A DNA stretch of 49,447 nucleotides from Anaeroplasmataceae bacterium. GTDB lineage: Bacteria; Bacillota_I; Bacilli_A; Acholeplasmatales; JAEDCM01. The position numbers were made by a program, and so were the translations under genes. The notes beneath the pieces are model-generated. The model had not been told where the DNA came from. It did not search any database and saw nothing but the letters and a program-made list of their open reading frames with translations. Location of the stretch: contig JAEDCM010000008.1 of NCBI GenBank assembly GCA_016294165.1, positions 1 through 49,447 of the forward strand, given 5' to 3'. Of this stretch, positions 1 to 7,283 are shown piece by piece (the stretch's first letter is position 1; each line of letters opens with the position of its first letter).

Positions 1-1
1 C

Positions 2-82
2 TACTTAATTAAGTATGTAGTCGGCTTTTGTAGCATAACAACTGTAAAACTCGGGAAATTTAAAAATTACAATGAAGGATAA
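2..82 (+). CDS. Possible C-terminal fragment of an upstream gene (partial)
   Basis: An open frame enters from the left edge and stops at TAA 80-82, giving about 26 residues ending in KFKNYNEG. It is too short to identify and may be only a chance open frame. The 90 bases before ylbF hold no other clear gene; a tiny ATG frame (72-146, 24 codons) has no ribosome binding site. Confidence 0.3.
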   Translation, partial: YLIKYVVGFCSITTVKLGKFKNYNEG

Positions 83-171
83 AATAGAGAGAATGCAAAA
101 TCAAATAGAATTTATAACTTCTTTAGTAGATTATATTAAAAAATAATGTTATAATAATAAAGGTGAAATAA

Positions 172-504
172 ATGGATATCGATTTAATAAATGAGGCTTA
201 TAATTTTTTAGATGATATCAAATCTTTAGATGAATATCAAAAAATGATGGATTTAAAGAATCAAATAAACGTCGAGTATAAGGATTTGATTGATATCTTT
301 AATGAGGCAAAAAGAAGGTATGAAGAGGTAAGCTTTTCAACATATCATCCAGATTTTAAAAAGTGTGCAAAAGATTTAAGCCAAATAAAAGAAGAATTAT
401 ATAGCAAAGAATTAGTTAAGCAATATTTTTATTATCAAAGAGAGGTTCAAAAACATCTTGATGATTTATCGAAGGAATTAAAAAGTATTATAAGAAACGG
501 GTGA
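172..504 (+). CDS. ylbF: YlbF/YmcA family regulator of competence, biofilm and RNA processing
   Basis: This 110-residue, all-helical, charged protein fits the com_ylbF family in length and in its heptad-like helices. In Bacillus, YlbF works with YmcA and YaaT in a complex that promotes RNase Y-dependent mRNA maturation and so affects competence, sporulation and biofilm formation. The start follows AAGGTGA with good spacing. The YlbG gene begins 4 bases after its stop, as in Bacillus, which supports the call. There are no catalytic motifs or membrane segments. The role here is inferred from family and synteny. Confidence 0.8.
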   Translation: MDIDLINEAYNFLDDIKSLDEYQKMMDLKNQINVEYKDLIDIFNEAKRRYEEVSFSTYHPDFKKCAKDLSQIKEELYSKELVKQYFYYQREVQKHLDDLSKELKSIIRNG

Positions 505-508
505 GTTT

Positions 509-739
509 ATGGTTAAGAGACATTCTTTAATTGTCTATTATAAGCAAGAGAATGCACTAAATGTATTAGATGGGATCGCAAATATTGTTCATAAGTCAAA
601 AAGGTTCAGATATGCAGTTGTTTATATTGATGCAAAAAGGATTAATGAGGTAAAAAAGAAGCTAAATGGGGCTAAAGGAATCAAGGATGTAATTGATTCA
701 GAATTCAGTTTAGAAAATTTTTCTTTTGATGTTAAGTAA
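509..739 (+). CDS. ylbG: YlbG family protein (DUF2129)
   Basis: This 76-residue protein matches the YlbG family in size and pattern: an N-terminal strand with a hydrophobic IVYY core, a central segment rich in Lys/Arg and Tyr (KSKRFRYAVVYIDA) and a helix with alternating Lys. The family function is not established; it is a small cytosolic protein usually encoded beside YlbF. It is translated from a GGGTGA site overlapping the ylbF stop, so the two genes are probably cotranscribed and coupled. Confidence 0.8.
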   Translation: MVKRHSLIVYYKQENALNVLDGIANIVHKSKRFRYAVVYIDAKRINEVKKKLNGAKGIKDVIDSEFSLENFSFDVK

Positions 740-745
740 AAATAC

Positions 746-773
746 TTGACATCTTTTTTTATTGTGATATTAT
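746..773 (+). promoter_or_regulatory. Promoter of the rpsP operon
   Basis: TTGACA at 746-751 and TATTAT at 768-773 are separated by 16 bases, with a TGA extended -10 element just before the -10. This should drive rpsP-khpA and possibly the genes downstream. Confidence 0.7.
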
Positions 774-799
774 ATTAAAGGAAAAGGAGTGTATTATAT

Positions 800-1072
800 A
801 TGGCAGTAAAATTACGTTTACAAAGATTTGGTTCAAAGAAGAATCCTTTCTATCGTGTTGTAGCTAGCGAATCTACTTCACCAAGAGATGGAAGATTTAT
901 CGATATAGTAGGAACATACAATCCAGTTGCAAACCCTGCAGTTGTTAATATTGATGAGGCAAAAGCATTGTCATGGTTAAACAATGGTGCACAACCTACT
1001 GATACAGTTAAAGCTTTACTTTCAAAAGAAGGAATCATTGCTAAGTTCCAAGCAAGCAAAAATTCTAAGTAA
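800..1072 (+). CDS. rpsP: 30S ribosomal protein S16
   Basis: This 90-residue protein carries the S16 signature near the N-terminus (VKLRLQRFGSKKNPFYRVV) and the conserved SPRDGRFIDIVGTYNP segment. S16 binds 16S rRNA and helps order 30S assembly. It starts with ATG after AAAAGGAGTG and leads the rpsP-khpA-rimM-trmD cluster, the usual Firmicute order except that ffh/ylxM is not upstream here. Confidence 0.97.
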   Translation: MAVKLRLQRFGSKKNPFYRVVASESTSPRDGRFIDIVGTYNPVANPAVVNIDEAKALSWLNNGAQPTDTVKALLSKEGIIAKFQASKNSK

Positions 1073-1083
1073 GAGGTGTTATT

Positions 1084-1332
1084 ATGAACATCAACTATGA
1101 GGAATTAATTAAAAACTTAGTTAAGCCTTTAGTTGTTAATCCAGATGATGTATGGGTAAAAACTTTAGCAAATGAAGATGATTTACTTACTTTACAATTA
1201 TTAGTGAATAAAGAAGATTTAGGAAGAGTAATTGGAAAAAATGGTAAAATTGCTAATGCAATTAGAACTATCGTTTATGCTGGGGCTACTAAGGAAGGAA
1301 AAAAAGTAAAAATTGATATTGATGCTTTTTAA
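1084..1332 (+). CDS. khpA: KH-domain RNA-binding protein KhpA (YlqC family)
   Basis: This is an 82-residue single KH domain with the GxxG loop (GRVIGKNGK) around residues 46-54. KhpA-type proteins bind RNA and, with KhpB/Jag, affect cell elongation in streptococci and other Firmicutes. It lies 11 bases after rpsP with its own AAGAGGTG site, which is typical synteny. Its stop codon is the first arm of a terminator hairpin, so part of the transcription ends here. Confidence 0.93.
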   Translation: MNINYEELIKNLVKPLVVNPDDVWVKTLANEDDLLTLQLLVNKEDLGRVIGKNGKIANAIRTIVYAGATKEGKKVKIDIDAF

Positions 1333-1359
1333 TCTCTCATATTGAGAGATTTTCTTTTT
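1331..1359 (+). terminator. Intrinsic terminator after khpA
   Basis: AATCTCTCA and TGAGAGATT form a 9-bp stem with a TAT loop, followed by TTCTTTTT. A TGG-TATAAT extended -10 box follows at about 1362-1371 and probably restarts transcription for rimM. Confidence 0.8.
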
Positions 1360-1389
1360 ATATGGTATAATAGATTGGGTGACTTGATT

Positions 1390-1875
1390 ATGAAATATTA
1401 TGAAGTTGGAAAAATTATTAATACACATGGTATTAAAGGTGATTTAAAGATTGATAGCTATTCAAATTTAGACCGATTTAAAAAGGGAAACTACATTTAT
1501 ATTGGTGAAGAAAAGGAAAAATTTGAAATATTTACTAATCGGACAAGTAAAGGATTTGAATATATCAGTCTTAAAGGGTATTTAGATATTAATCTTGTTT
1601 TAAAATATAAAGGGAAATTAGTTTATATTGATGAGACTCAATTAGGTGATTTAGAGGAAGATGAATATTTTTATCATGATTTGATTGGACTTGAGGTTTA
1701 CAATGAGGATAATCTATACCGTGGCATTGTTGTTGGTATAAGAGAATTGCCACAGGGAGATCTTTTAGAGGTTGAAAAAAAAGATAGAAAAATTGCTTTG
1801 ATTCCATTTAGAAAAGAATTTGTTTTAGATGTTAATGAAAAAATAATCATTCATGAAATTGAGGGATTAATATGA
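1390..1875 (+). CDS. rimM: Ribosome maturation factor RimM
   Basis: This 161-residue protein has the RimM N-terminal beta-barrel (YYEVGKIINTHGIKGDLKI) and the C-terminal PRC-barrel (EYFYHDLIGLEVY, then ALIPFRKEFV). RimM binds S19 and helps mature the 30S head. The ATG at 1390 is chosen because GGGTGA lies 8 bases upstream and the family starts there; an upstream in-frame ATG at 1342 falls inside the terminator hairpin. Its last codons overlap trmD by 4 bases (ATGA), indicating translational coupling. Confidence 0.95.
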   Translation: MKYYEVGKIINTHGIKGDLKIDSYSNLDRFKKGNYIYIGEEKEKFEIFTNRTSKGFEYISLKGYLDINLVLKYKGKLVYIDETQLGDLEEDEYFYHDLIGLEVYNEDNLYRGIVVGIRELPQGDLLEVEKKDRKIALIPFRKEFVLDVNEKIIIHEIEGLI

Positions 1876-2594
1876 AAATAGATATTATAACTTTGTTTCC
1901 TTTGATGTTTGAGGGTTTTGTTAATGAATCAATAATTGGTCGTGCAATTAAGGAAGGCCTAGTTGAAATCAATATTGTGAATTTGCGAGATTATACGACT
2001 AACAAGCATCTTAAAGTTGATGATACACCTTATGGTGGTGGGGCTGGAATGGTTTTAGCTTGTCAACCGGTATTTGATTGTATTAAAGCCTTAAAAAGTG
2101 AAAATTCGCTAGTTATTATGATGACACCTCAAGGTGAGGTTCACTCGCAACAAAGAGCACATGAACTGGCATTGAAAAATCATTTGATTTTCCTTTGTGG
2201 TCATTATGAAGGCTTTGATGAGAGAATAAGAAGCATTGTTGATTTAGAATTATCAATTGGAGATTATGTCTTAACTGGTGGAGAAATTCCGGCAATGGCC
2301 ATTGTCGATAGTATTGTGCGTTTGGTTGATGGTGTCATTGAAAAGGAGTCACATGAATATGACTCACACTCTAATTGGATGTTAGAGCATCCGATATATA
2401 CAAAGCCACGCGAATATGAAGGGATGGTAGTCCCTGATGTGTTATTAAATGGAAATCATAAGGAGATTTTAAAATATAAAAAAATTGAATCCTTAAGAAG
2501 AACTTATCAAAGAAGACCAGATTTATTAGAGAAGCATGAATTAAGTGATGATGAAAAAGAATATTTAGACAAAATAATTAAGGGAGAATTATAA
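1872..2594 (+). CDS. trmD: tRNA (guanine-37-N1) methyltransferase TrmD
   Basis: This 240-residue SPOUT-class methyltransferase transfers a methyl group from SAM to G37 of tRNAs, which prevents +1 frameshifts. Visible motifs are the N-terminal TLFPLMFEGF, DDTPYGGGAGMV, the trefoil-knot SAM-binding segment LCGHYEGFDERI and SIGDYVLTGGE. The length is normal. It overlaps rimM by 4 bases. Confidence 0.97.
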   Translation: MKIDIITLFPLMFEGFVNESIIGRAIKEGLVEINIVNLRDYTTNKHLKVDDTPYGGGAGMVLACQPVFDCIKALKSENSLVIMMTPQGEVHSQQRAHELALKNHLIFLCGHYEGFDERIRSIVDLELSIGDYVLTGGEIPAMAIVDSIVRLVDGVIEKESHEYDSHSNWMLEHPIYTKPREYEGMVVPDVLLNGNHKEILKYKKIESLRRTYQRRPDLLEKHELSDDEKEYLDKIIKGEL

Positions 2595-2601
2595 AAAATA
2601 C

Positions 2602-2630
2602 TTGATTATGTATTTACGCTATGGTATAAT
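2602..2630 (+). promoter_or_regulatory. Promoter of rplS
   Basis: TTGATT at 2602-2607 and TATAAT at 2625-2630 have a 17-base spacer, with TGG just before the -10. It gives rplS a separate transcript. Confidence 0.75.
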
Positions 2631-2716
2631 TTAGTACGTCGTGAAGCCACGTTCCGCTGGATGAATAATTATTTATGAACGAGAATGGTAAAAATTTGTT
2701 ATATGGAGGTAAGAAC
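2631..2716 (+). ncRNA. Candidate L19 leader (autoregulatory 5' UTR)
   Basis: About 85 untranslated bases lie between the rplS promoter and its start codon. They contain pairable segments such as GTGAAGCCACGTTCCGCTGG. Rfam describes an L19 leader upstream of rplS in Firmicutes; position and size fit, but I could not check the consensus. An in-frame ATG at 2675 falls inside this leader and has no Shine-Dalgarno. Confidence 0.45.
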
Positions 2717-3082
2717 ATGAGCGAAGTAAAAAAATTAAAAGGTCAAGATTTATTTAATAAGATTGCTGAACCTTATTTAAAGGAAGTTCCTGCTTTTAGA
2801 CCTGGTGATACTGTTAAAGTACACGTAAGAATTACTGAGGGTGGAAAAGAAAGAATCCAAATTTTTGAAGGATTAGTAATTAAAAAACAAGGTGGAGGAA
2901 TTAGTGAAACTTTCACTGTAAGAAAGGTTTCTTATGGTGTAGGTGTTGAAAGAACATTCCCAATCCACACACCAATGATTGCAAAAATTGAAGTTGTTCG
3001 TCTTGGTGTTGTTCGTAGAGCTAAGCTTAACTACATTAGAACATTATCTGCTAAAGCTGCTCGTATTAAAGAACGTCGATAA
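2717..3082 (+). CDS. rplS: 50S ribosomal protein L19
   Basis: This 121-residue protein has the L19 hallmarks: FRPGDTVKVHVRITEGGKER, an IFEGLVI segment, FTVRKVSYGVGVERTFP and the basic C-terminus RRAKLNYIR. L19 sits at the 30S-50S interface. The start at 2717 follows TATGGAGG with ideal spacing and gives the family's N-terminus. It has its own promoter and terminator, as an independently controlled unit. Confidence 0.96.
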   Translation: MSEVKKLKGQDLFNKIAEPYLKEVPAFRPGDTVKVHVRITEGGKERIQIFEGLVIKKQGGGISETFTVRKVSYGVGVERTFPIHTPMIAKIEVVRLGVVRRAKLNYIRTLSAKAARIKERR

Positions 3083-3089
3083 TGTAATT

Positions 3090-3123
3090 AAAGGTGATTT
3101 GTTTTCAAATCATCTTTTTTTAT
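3090..3123 (+). terminator. Intrinsic terminator after rplS
   Basis: AAAGGTGATTTG and CAAATCATCTTT pair with one G-U, around a TTTT loop, followed by a T run. Confidence 0.85.
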
Positions 3124-3130
3124 TTTCTTA

Positions 3131-3159
3131 TTGACAACTGTTATAAAAAGGTATATTAT
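3131..3159 (+). promoter_or_regulatory. Promoter of feoAB
   Basis: TTGACA at 3131-3136 and TATTAT at 3154-3159 have a 17-base spacer. A consensus TATAAT overlaps at 3157-3162 with a longer spacer. The tandem palindromes begin directly downstream, at the expected transcription start. Confidence 0.7.
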
Positions 3160-3165
3160 AATTGT

Positions 3166-3223
3166 AGTTAGTCGCAGCTAACTCGCGACTTTTAAAAAGT
3201 GCGAAAGTTAGTTATAACTAACT
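3166..3223. promoter_or_regulatory. Tandem palindromic operator upstream of feoA
   Basis: Two copies of AGTTAG-N6-CTAACT lie at 3166-3183 and 3206-3223, starting 40 bases apart. The second is a perfect 18-bp palindrome. Between them is an imperfect palindrome centred on ACTTTTAAAAAGT flanked by CGC/GCG. The location just downstream of the -10 box suits a repressor. The half sites resemble those of DtxR-family iron regulators (TTAG/CTAA), which is my inference. As RNA, the inner half sites could pair into one long stem, so an RNA element cannot be excluded; no T run follows, so it is not a terminator. Confidence 0.6.
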
Positions 3224-3244
3224 ATGAGTTTGGAGGGTTTTATA

Positions 3245-3475
3245 ATGGCAAAAAAACTAAGTGAATTTAGAATTGGAGAAGCAGGAGTTATTAAAATCGT
3301 AAGTGGTGAGGGCCGAACAAGACGTCGATTACTAGATATGGGAGTTACTCCTGGCGCAGAGGTTATTATGAGAAAAAAAGCACCATTAGGTGATCCAATT
3401 GAAATTAATATAAGAGGCTATGAATTAACTTTAAGAAAAAGTGAAGCTGATTTAATTGTATTGGAGGTTAAGTAG
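3245..3475 (+). CDS. feoA: Ferrous iron transport protein FeoA
   Basis: This 76-residue, SH3-like cytosolic protein supports FeoB. It has the expected EGRTRRRLLDMGVTPGAEV turn and a C-terminal LRKSEADLIVLE strand. The ATG at 3245 follows GGAGGG with good spacing. An in-frame ATG at 3224 abuts the operator and has no ribosome binding site. feoB begins at the base after its stop codon, so the two are cotranscribed. Confidence 0.95.
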   Translation: MAKKLSEFRIGEAGVIKIVSGEGRTRRRLLDMGVTPGAEVIMRKKAPLGDPIEINIRGYELTLRKSEADLIVLEVK

Positions 3476-5737
3476 ATGAAAAGATTTGCACTTGTGGGTA
3501 ATCCTAACTCAGGAAAAACAACATTGTTTAACACATTGACTGGTTCAACTGCTCATGTTGGAAACTGGCCTGGGGTTACTGTTGATAAAAAGGAAGGAAC
3601 ATATAAAAAATTAGAAGAACCAATATCTATAATTGATTTACCAGGGATATATTCGTTATCTCCATATACACCTGAGGAGGTTATTTCTAGAAATTATATT
3701 TTAGATGAAAAACCGGATTGTGTTATTAATATTGTGGATGCGGATAATTTAGAGAGAAATCTTTATTTAACAACTCAATTATTAGAAATGGATGTACCTG
3801 TTGTTGTGGCACTTAATATGATGGATGTTGTCCGTAAAAAAGGCGATAAGCTTGACGTTGAATTATTAGAAAAGCAAATTGGAATTCCCGTTGTGGCAAT
3901 TTCTGCTCAAGCGGAGGAAAATATTGATGAACTGATGAAAAGAGCATATTTATCATCATTGGTAAGTCGTAAATCAAAATCATTGTTAGCAGAAGGACCA
4001 CTACTTCATTTAGTAAATGATGTTCAAATTTCCTTTAAAGCTTTGAAGGTTGATCATCCATTGTTTCATGCGATTAAATTGATTGAGAATGATGAAATTG
4101 AAGCTAAGAGTCATCCAGATCTTATTAAGATTGTGGATGAGTTTAAAAATACATTTGATGATGATGTTTTTGGGAATGATTTAGAGGCAGTTGTTGCTGA
4201 TTCAAGATATCGATATATTACAACAAATTTTTCAATTGCTAAAACAAAAAAGAATCAAACATTTGTAGAGACAAGTTCTGATCGCATTGATAATGTTTTA
4301 ACAAATAAATGGCTTGGTATACCGATTTTCCTTGTAATCTTATTCATGATTTTCCATTTAACATTTGGTGAAAACTTGTTCTATTTAGGTGGAATATTAA
4401 ATCTTAGTCCAAGTTTTGAAGGGACAATATTTGAAGGCGTATTTTGGAATGAAGGAATTATGTCTCCAGGAGTTATCCTATTTAATTTAATGGATGTATT
4501 GACATCATCGCTTGGTGATTGGATTGGTGGGTTAACGGAATCATTACCATTATGGGTTAATAGCTTTATTAGTGATGGAGTTTTAGGTGGAATTTTTGGC
4601 GTTTTAAGCTTTGTGCCAGAAATTTTAGTATTATTCTTGTTTTTCTCTATTCTTGAGGATTCAGGATATATGGCTCGTGTTGCCTTTATTTTGGATAGAA
4701 TTTTTAGAAAGTTTGGTTTATCTGGGCGTGCATTTATGCCAATGATTATGGGATTTGGATGTTCAGTTCCGGCGATGATTAACACACGTACATTAGGTGA
4801 TGAAAATGAAAGAATAGCTACAATTAGAGTAATTCCTTTCTTTAGTTGTGGAGCTAAACTTCCGATTCTAACTGCTATCGCAGGAGCAATTGTTGCAAGT
4901 TCAGGATTTGGTAATGCCGATTTGATTACATATTCAATGTATCTATTAGGAATAACAGTAGCGATTGCTTCAATTATTTTATTCCGTAATACAACGATGA
5001 AGGGTGATATTCCTCCATTTATCATGGAATTACCTAATTATCATCGTCCTCAATTTAAATCATTAATGGTACACTTATGGGATAAATTAAAGCATTATAT
5101 TCAAAAAGCATTTACAATTATTTTAGCTTCAACAATTGTTATCTGGTTCTTATCAAGTTTCAACTTTAGTTATGATTTCTTGTTAGAAGAGGTTGATGGA
5201 ATGGTTGTTAATTTAAGAATGGATGAAAGTATATTAGCATCTATTGGTAGTTTATTTGCGCCAATCTTTGCACCATTAGGATTTGGATCAAATCTTGATA
5301 GATATGTTTGGGTGTTTGTAGTAGCAGCAGTCACTGGGTTAATTGCTAAGGAAAATGTTATTGCAACCTTTGGAACATTAGCTGCATGCGTTGCTGGTGG
5401 TTTAGTTTCAACTGAAGATGGAATAGCTGAGGTGGCTTTAATGATTACAGCCACTGGAATAACTGTTCCCGCATTAATTGCCTTTATCGCATTTAACATG
5501 ACAACAATTCCTTGCTTTGCCACAGTCGCAACTGCCAAAGGTGAGCTTGGTAATAAAAAGTTTAAATGGACTCTATTATTCTGGCTAGTAACATCATACA
5601 TTGTATCAATGATGATTTATATGATTGGTACATGGTGGTGGACATCATTTATCTTCTTAGTAGCTCTTATATTAGTGATTATTGGAATTAAAATTTATAA
5701 TTCTAAGGGGAAAGAAAAATGTCAATTGGTGAAATAG
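3476..5737 (+). CDS. feoB: Ferrous iron transporter FeoB
   Basis: This 753-residue inner-membrane Fe(II) transporter has an N-terminal G domain: G1 GNPNSGKTT (8-16), G3 DLPG (54-57) and G4 NMMD near 115. A spacer helical domain follows, then a membrane part with two inward-facing gates, MGFGCSVPAMINTRTL with the conserved Cys, and TTIPCFATVATAKGE. The length is normal. It follows feoA directly and overlaps the next small gene by 19 bases. Iron control is likely through the tandem operator upstream. Confidence 0.97.
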   Translation: MKRFALVGNPNSGKTTLFNTLTGSTAHVGNWPGVTVDKKEGTYKKLEEPISIIDLPGIYSLSPYTPEEVISRNYILDEKPDCVINIVDADNLERNLYLTTQLLEMDVPVVVALNMMDVVRKKGDKLDVELLEKQIGIPVVAISAQAEENIDELMKRAYLSSLVSRKSKSLLAEGPLLHLVNDVQISFKALKVDHPLFHAIKLIENDEIEAKSHPDLIKIVDEFKNTFDDDVFGNDLEAVVADSRYRYITTNFSIAKTKKNQTFVETSSDRIDNVLTNKWLGIPIFLVILFMIFHLTFGENLFYLGGILNLSPSFEGTIFEGVFWNEGIMSPGVILFNLMDVLTSSLGDWIGGLTESLPLWVNSFISDGVLGGIFGVLSFVPEILVLFLFFSILEDSGYMARVAFILDRIFRKFGLSGRAFMPMIMGFGCSVPAMINTRTLGDENERIATIRVIPFFSCGAKLPILTAIAGAIVASSGFGNADLITYSMYLLGITVAIASIILFRNTTMKGDIPPFIMELPNYHRPQFKSLMVHLWDKLKHYIQKAFTIILASTIVIWFLSSFNFSYDFLLEEVDGMVVNLRMDESILASIGSLFAPIFAPLGFGSNLDRYVWVFVVAAVTGLIAKENVIATFGTLAACVAGGLVSTEDGIAEVALMITATGITVPALIAFIAFNMTTIPCFATVATAKGELGNKKFKWTLLFWLVTSYIVSMMIYMIGTWWWTSFIFLVALILVIIGIKIYNSKGKEKCQLVK

Positions 5738-5895
5738 TATTTATTATTTTAATCGTTGGATTTGTGTGTTACGTTTTTTCTAATGAAATTTATAAAAGAG
5801 TTAAGCATAAACCAACAGGTGAATGTGCATGCTGTGCGATAAAGAGTAAAAGAGTTTTAAAGAAGATAAAGAAGGATTTAAAAAAAGATATATAA
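5719..5895 (+). CDS. FeoB-associated Cys-rich membrane protein
   Basis: This 58-residue protein has one N-terminal membrane helix (IVFIILIVGFVCYVF, residues 7-20), then a short cytosolic tail with a Cys motif (GECACCAIKSK, residues 34-44) and a very basic Lys-rich end. This is the layout of the small FeoB-associated proteins that replace FeoC in many Firmicutes. Its start lies inside the end of feoB (AAGGGGAAAGAAAAATG). A terminator follows directly. The molecular role, perhaps binding FeoB or iron, is not settled. Confidence 0.8.
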   Translation: MSIGEIVFIILIVGFVCYVFSNEIYKRVKHKPTGECACCAIKSKRVLKKIKKDLKKDI

Positions 5896-5903
5896 AAATT
5901 GTA

Positions 5904-5926
5904 GGCTGCTTTAGCGGCCTTTTTTA
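5904..5926 (+). terminator. Terminator of the feo operon
   Basis: GGCTGC-TTTA-GCGGCC stem with one U-G pair, then a T7 run. Confidence 0.9.
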
Positions 5927-5970
5927 TGGTTAAAAATGGCTTTAATGCATATAATTTATTGGTGATAATT

Positions 5971-7200
5971 ATGTATTATTTAGTTGGAATAAAGGGTAGT
6001 GGAATGGCTTCATTAGCTCAAATTCTAAGAGATTTAGGATACAAGGTTACAGGATGTGATGTGGAGGGTGATTTTTATACTTGTGATGGTTTATCGGGAA
6101 TAGAAATTGATTCATTAGAGAATATTAAGTATGATGATAACTATGTCTATATTATTGGTAATCTTTATTTTAATAGCGATATTTCCAAAGTTATAAAAGG
6201 GAGATATGAATATTATAGTTACCCTTTTTTTGTGAATAATTTATTTGATTGTATTAATATTGCGATAAGTGGAACCCATGGTAAAACCACTACAACTAAA
6301 TTTTTATCGTGTCTACTTCCTAATGCAAGCTATTTGATTGGGGATTCCGAGGGCTATGGAATGGAAGGAGATTATTTTATTTATGAGGCTTGCGAGTATA
6401 AGGATAATTTTTTAAATTATACTCCAGACATTTTATATGTTGGAAATATTGATTATGATCATCCTGATTATTTCAAGGATATAGATGATACTTTTAAGTC
6501 GTTTAATGAATTATCAAAAAGAGTAAAAATTTTAATTACAAATGGTGATGATAAAACAGCTTTAAATTTAGAATCAAAAAATAAAATAACCTTTGGCTTT
6601 AATAATACAAATGATTGTGTTTGTAATTATGAGATTATTGATGGAGGATATTTGTTAAAAATAAAATATAAAAATGAGAATATTGAGATTAAGTATCCAT
6701 ATTATGGTAAGCATATGATATATAACTTTTTAGGCGTATACACGATACTTAGAACACTAGGGATTTCTAATAAGTATATAGTGGATAATATTGATAAATT
6801 AACTCTGCCAAAAAGAAGAAGTGCTACGAAAATGATTGGAACAAATTACTATATTTGTGATTATGCTCATCACCCAAATGAAATATTATCATTTTACAAA
6901 GGAATTGTTGAAAATCCTTTATTTAAAGGATTATTTAAAGTTGCGATATTTGAAGCTCATACCATTTCTAGACTTCAAACGTATATAATGGAATACAAAA
7001 ATGTTTTAAGTAAATTTGATGATTGTTATATCTATGATATATTTACTAGCCCTCGTGAGAAGGCTAGTGCTGAGACTAAGGATAAATTGTATACTGCTTT
7101 AGGTTTCAAAAGGTACTATGAATTACCTAGATTAAGTAATTCAGTCATTTGTTTTTTAGGGGCTGGAAATATTGATTGTGAGTTTAACAAAATTAAATAG
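5971..7200 (+). CDS. murC: MurC-type UDP-N-acetylmuramate--L-alanine ligase
   Basis: This Mur ligase of 409 residues adds L-Ala to UDP-MurNAc in peptidoglycan synthesis. It shows a dinucleotide-fold-like N-terminus (YLVGIKGSGMASLAQIL), the ATP-binding loop GTHGKTTTTKF, the YEACEYKDNFL and NIDYDHPDYF segments of MurC, the CDYAHHPNEI motif, and a C-terminal FEAHTISRLQ segment. It is somewhat shorter and more divergent than standard MurC, so a related Mur ligase with another substrate is possible. The start at 5971 follows GGTGAT; an earlier in-frame ATG at 5926 overlaps the preceding terminator. Confidence 0.82.
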   Translation: MYYLVGIKGSGMASLAQILRDLGYKVTGCDVEGDFYTCDGLSGIEIDSLENIKYDDNYVYIIGNLYFNSDISKVIKGRYEYYSYPFFVNNLFDCINIAISGTHGKTTTTKFLSCLLPNASYLIGDSEGYGMEGDYFIYEACEYKDNFLNYTPDILYVGNIDYDHPDYFKDIDDTFKSFNELSKRVKILITNGDDKTALNLESKNKITFGFNNTNDCVCNYEIIDGGYLLKIKYKNENIEIKYPYYGKHMIYNFLGVYTILRTLGISNKYIVDNIDKLTLPKRRSATKMIGTNYYICDYAHHPNEILSFYKGIVENPLFKGLFKVAIFEAHTISRLQTYIMEYKNVLSKFDDCYIYDIFTSPREKASAETKDKLYTALGFKRYYELPRLSNSVICFLGAGNIDCEFNKIK

Positions 7201-7220
7201 TTATAATATTAATAAAAATA

Positions 7221-7249
7221 TTGAAAATATTTTCATAAAATGTTAAAAT
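7221..7249 (+). promoter_or_regulatory. Promoter of ccpA, with a palindrome over the -35
   Basis: TTGAAA (7221-7226), a 17-base spacer and TAAAAT (7244-7249) with a TGT extended element. The perfect palindrome TGAAAATATTTTCA (7222-7235) overlaps the -35 box. It resembles a cre half-site pair but lacks the central CG, so autoregulation is only a possibility. Confidence 0.55.
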
Positions 7250-7283
7250 TATTATGTAGTTTTCTATAAAGGGGGCGTTATTG

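Noticed and set aside
72..146. 24-codon ATG frame before ylbF
   Set aside because: No ribosome binding site, overlaps the edge frame, and is too short to support.
3224..3244. Upstream in-frame ATG for feoA
   Set aside because: It abuts the palindromic operator and has no Shine-Dalgarno; ATG 3245 after GGAGGG fits the family.
4381..5025. Open frame of 214 codons on the minus strand inside feoB
   Set aside because: It mirrors feoB, which has clear motifs throughout. The peptide is rich in Ile, Asn, Pro and Ser as expected for antisense of an AT-rich membrane gene, and no ribosome site is present.
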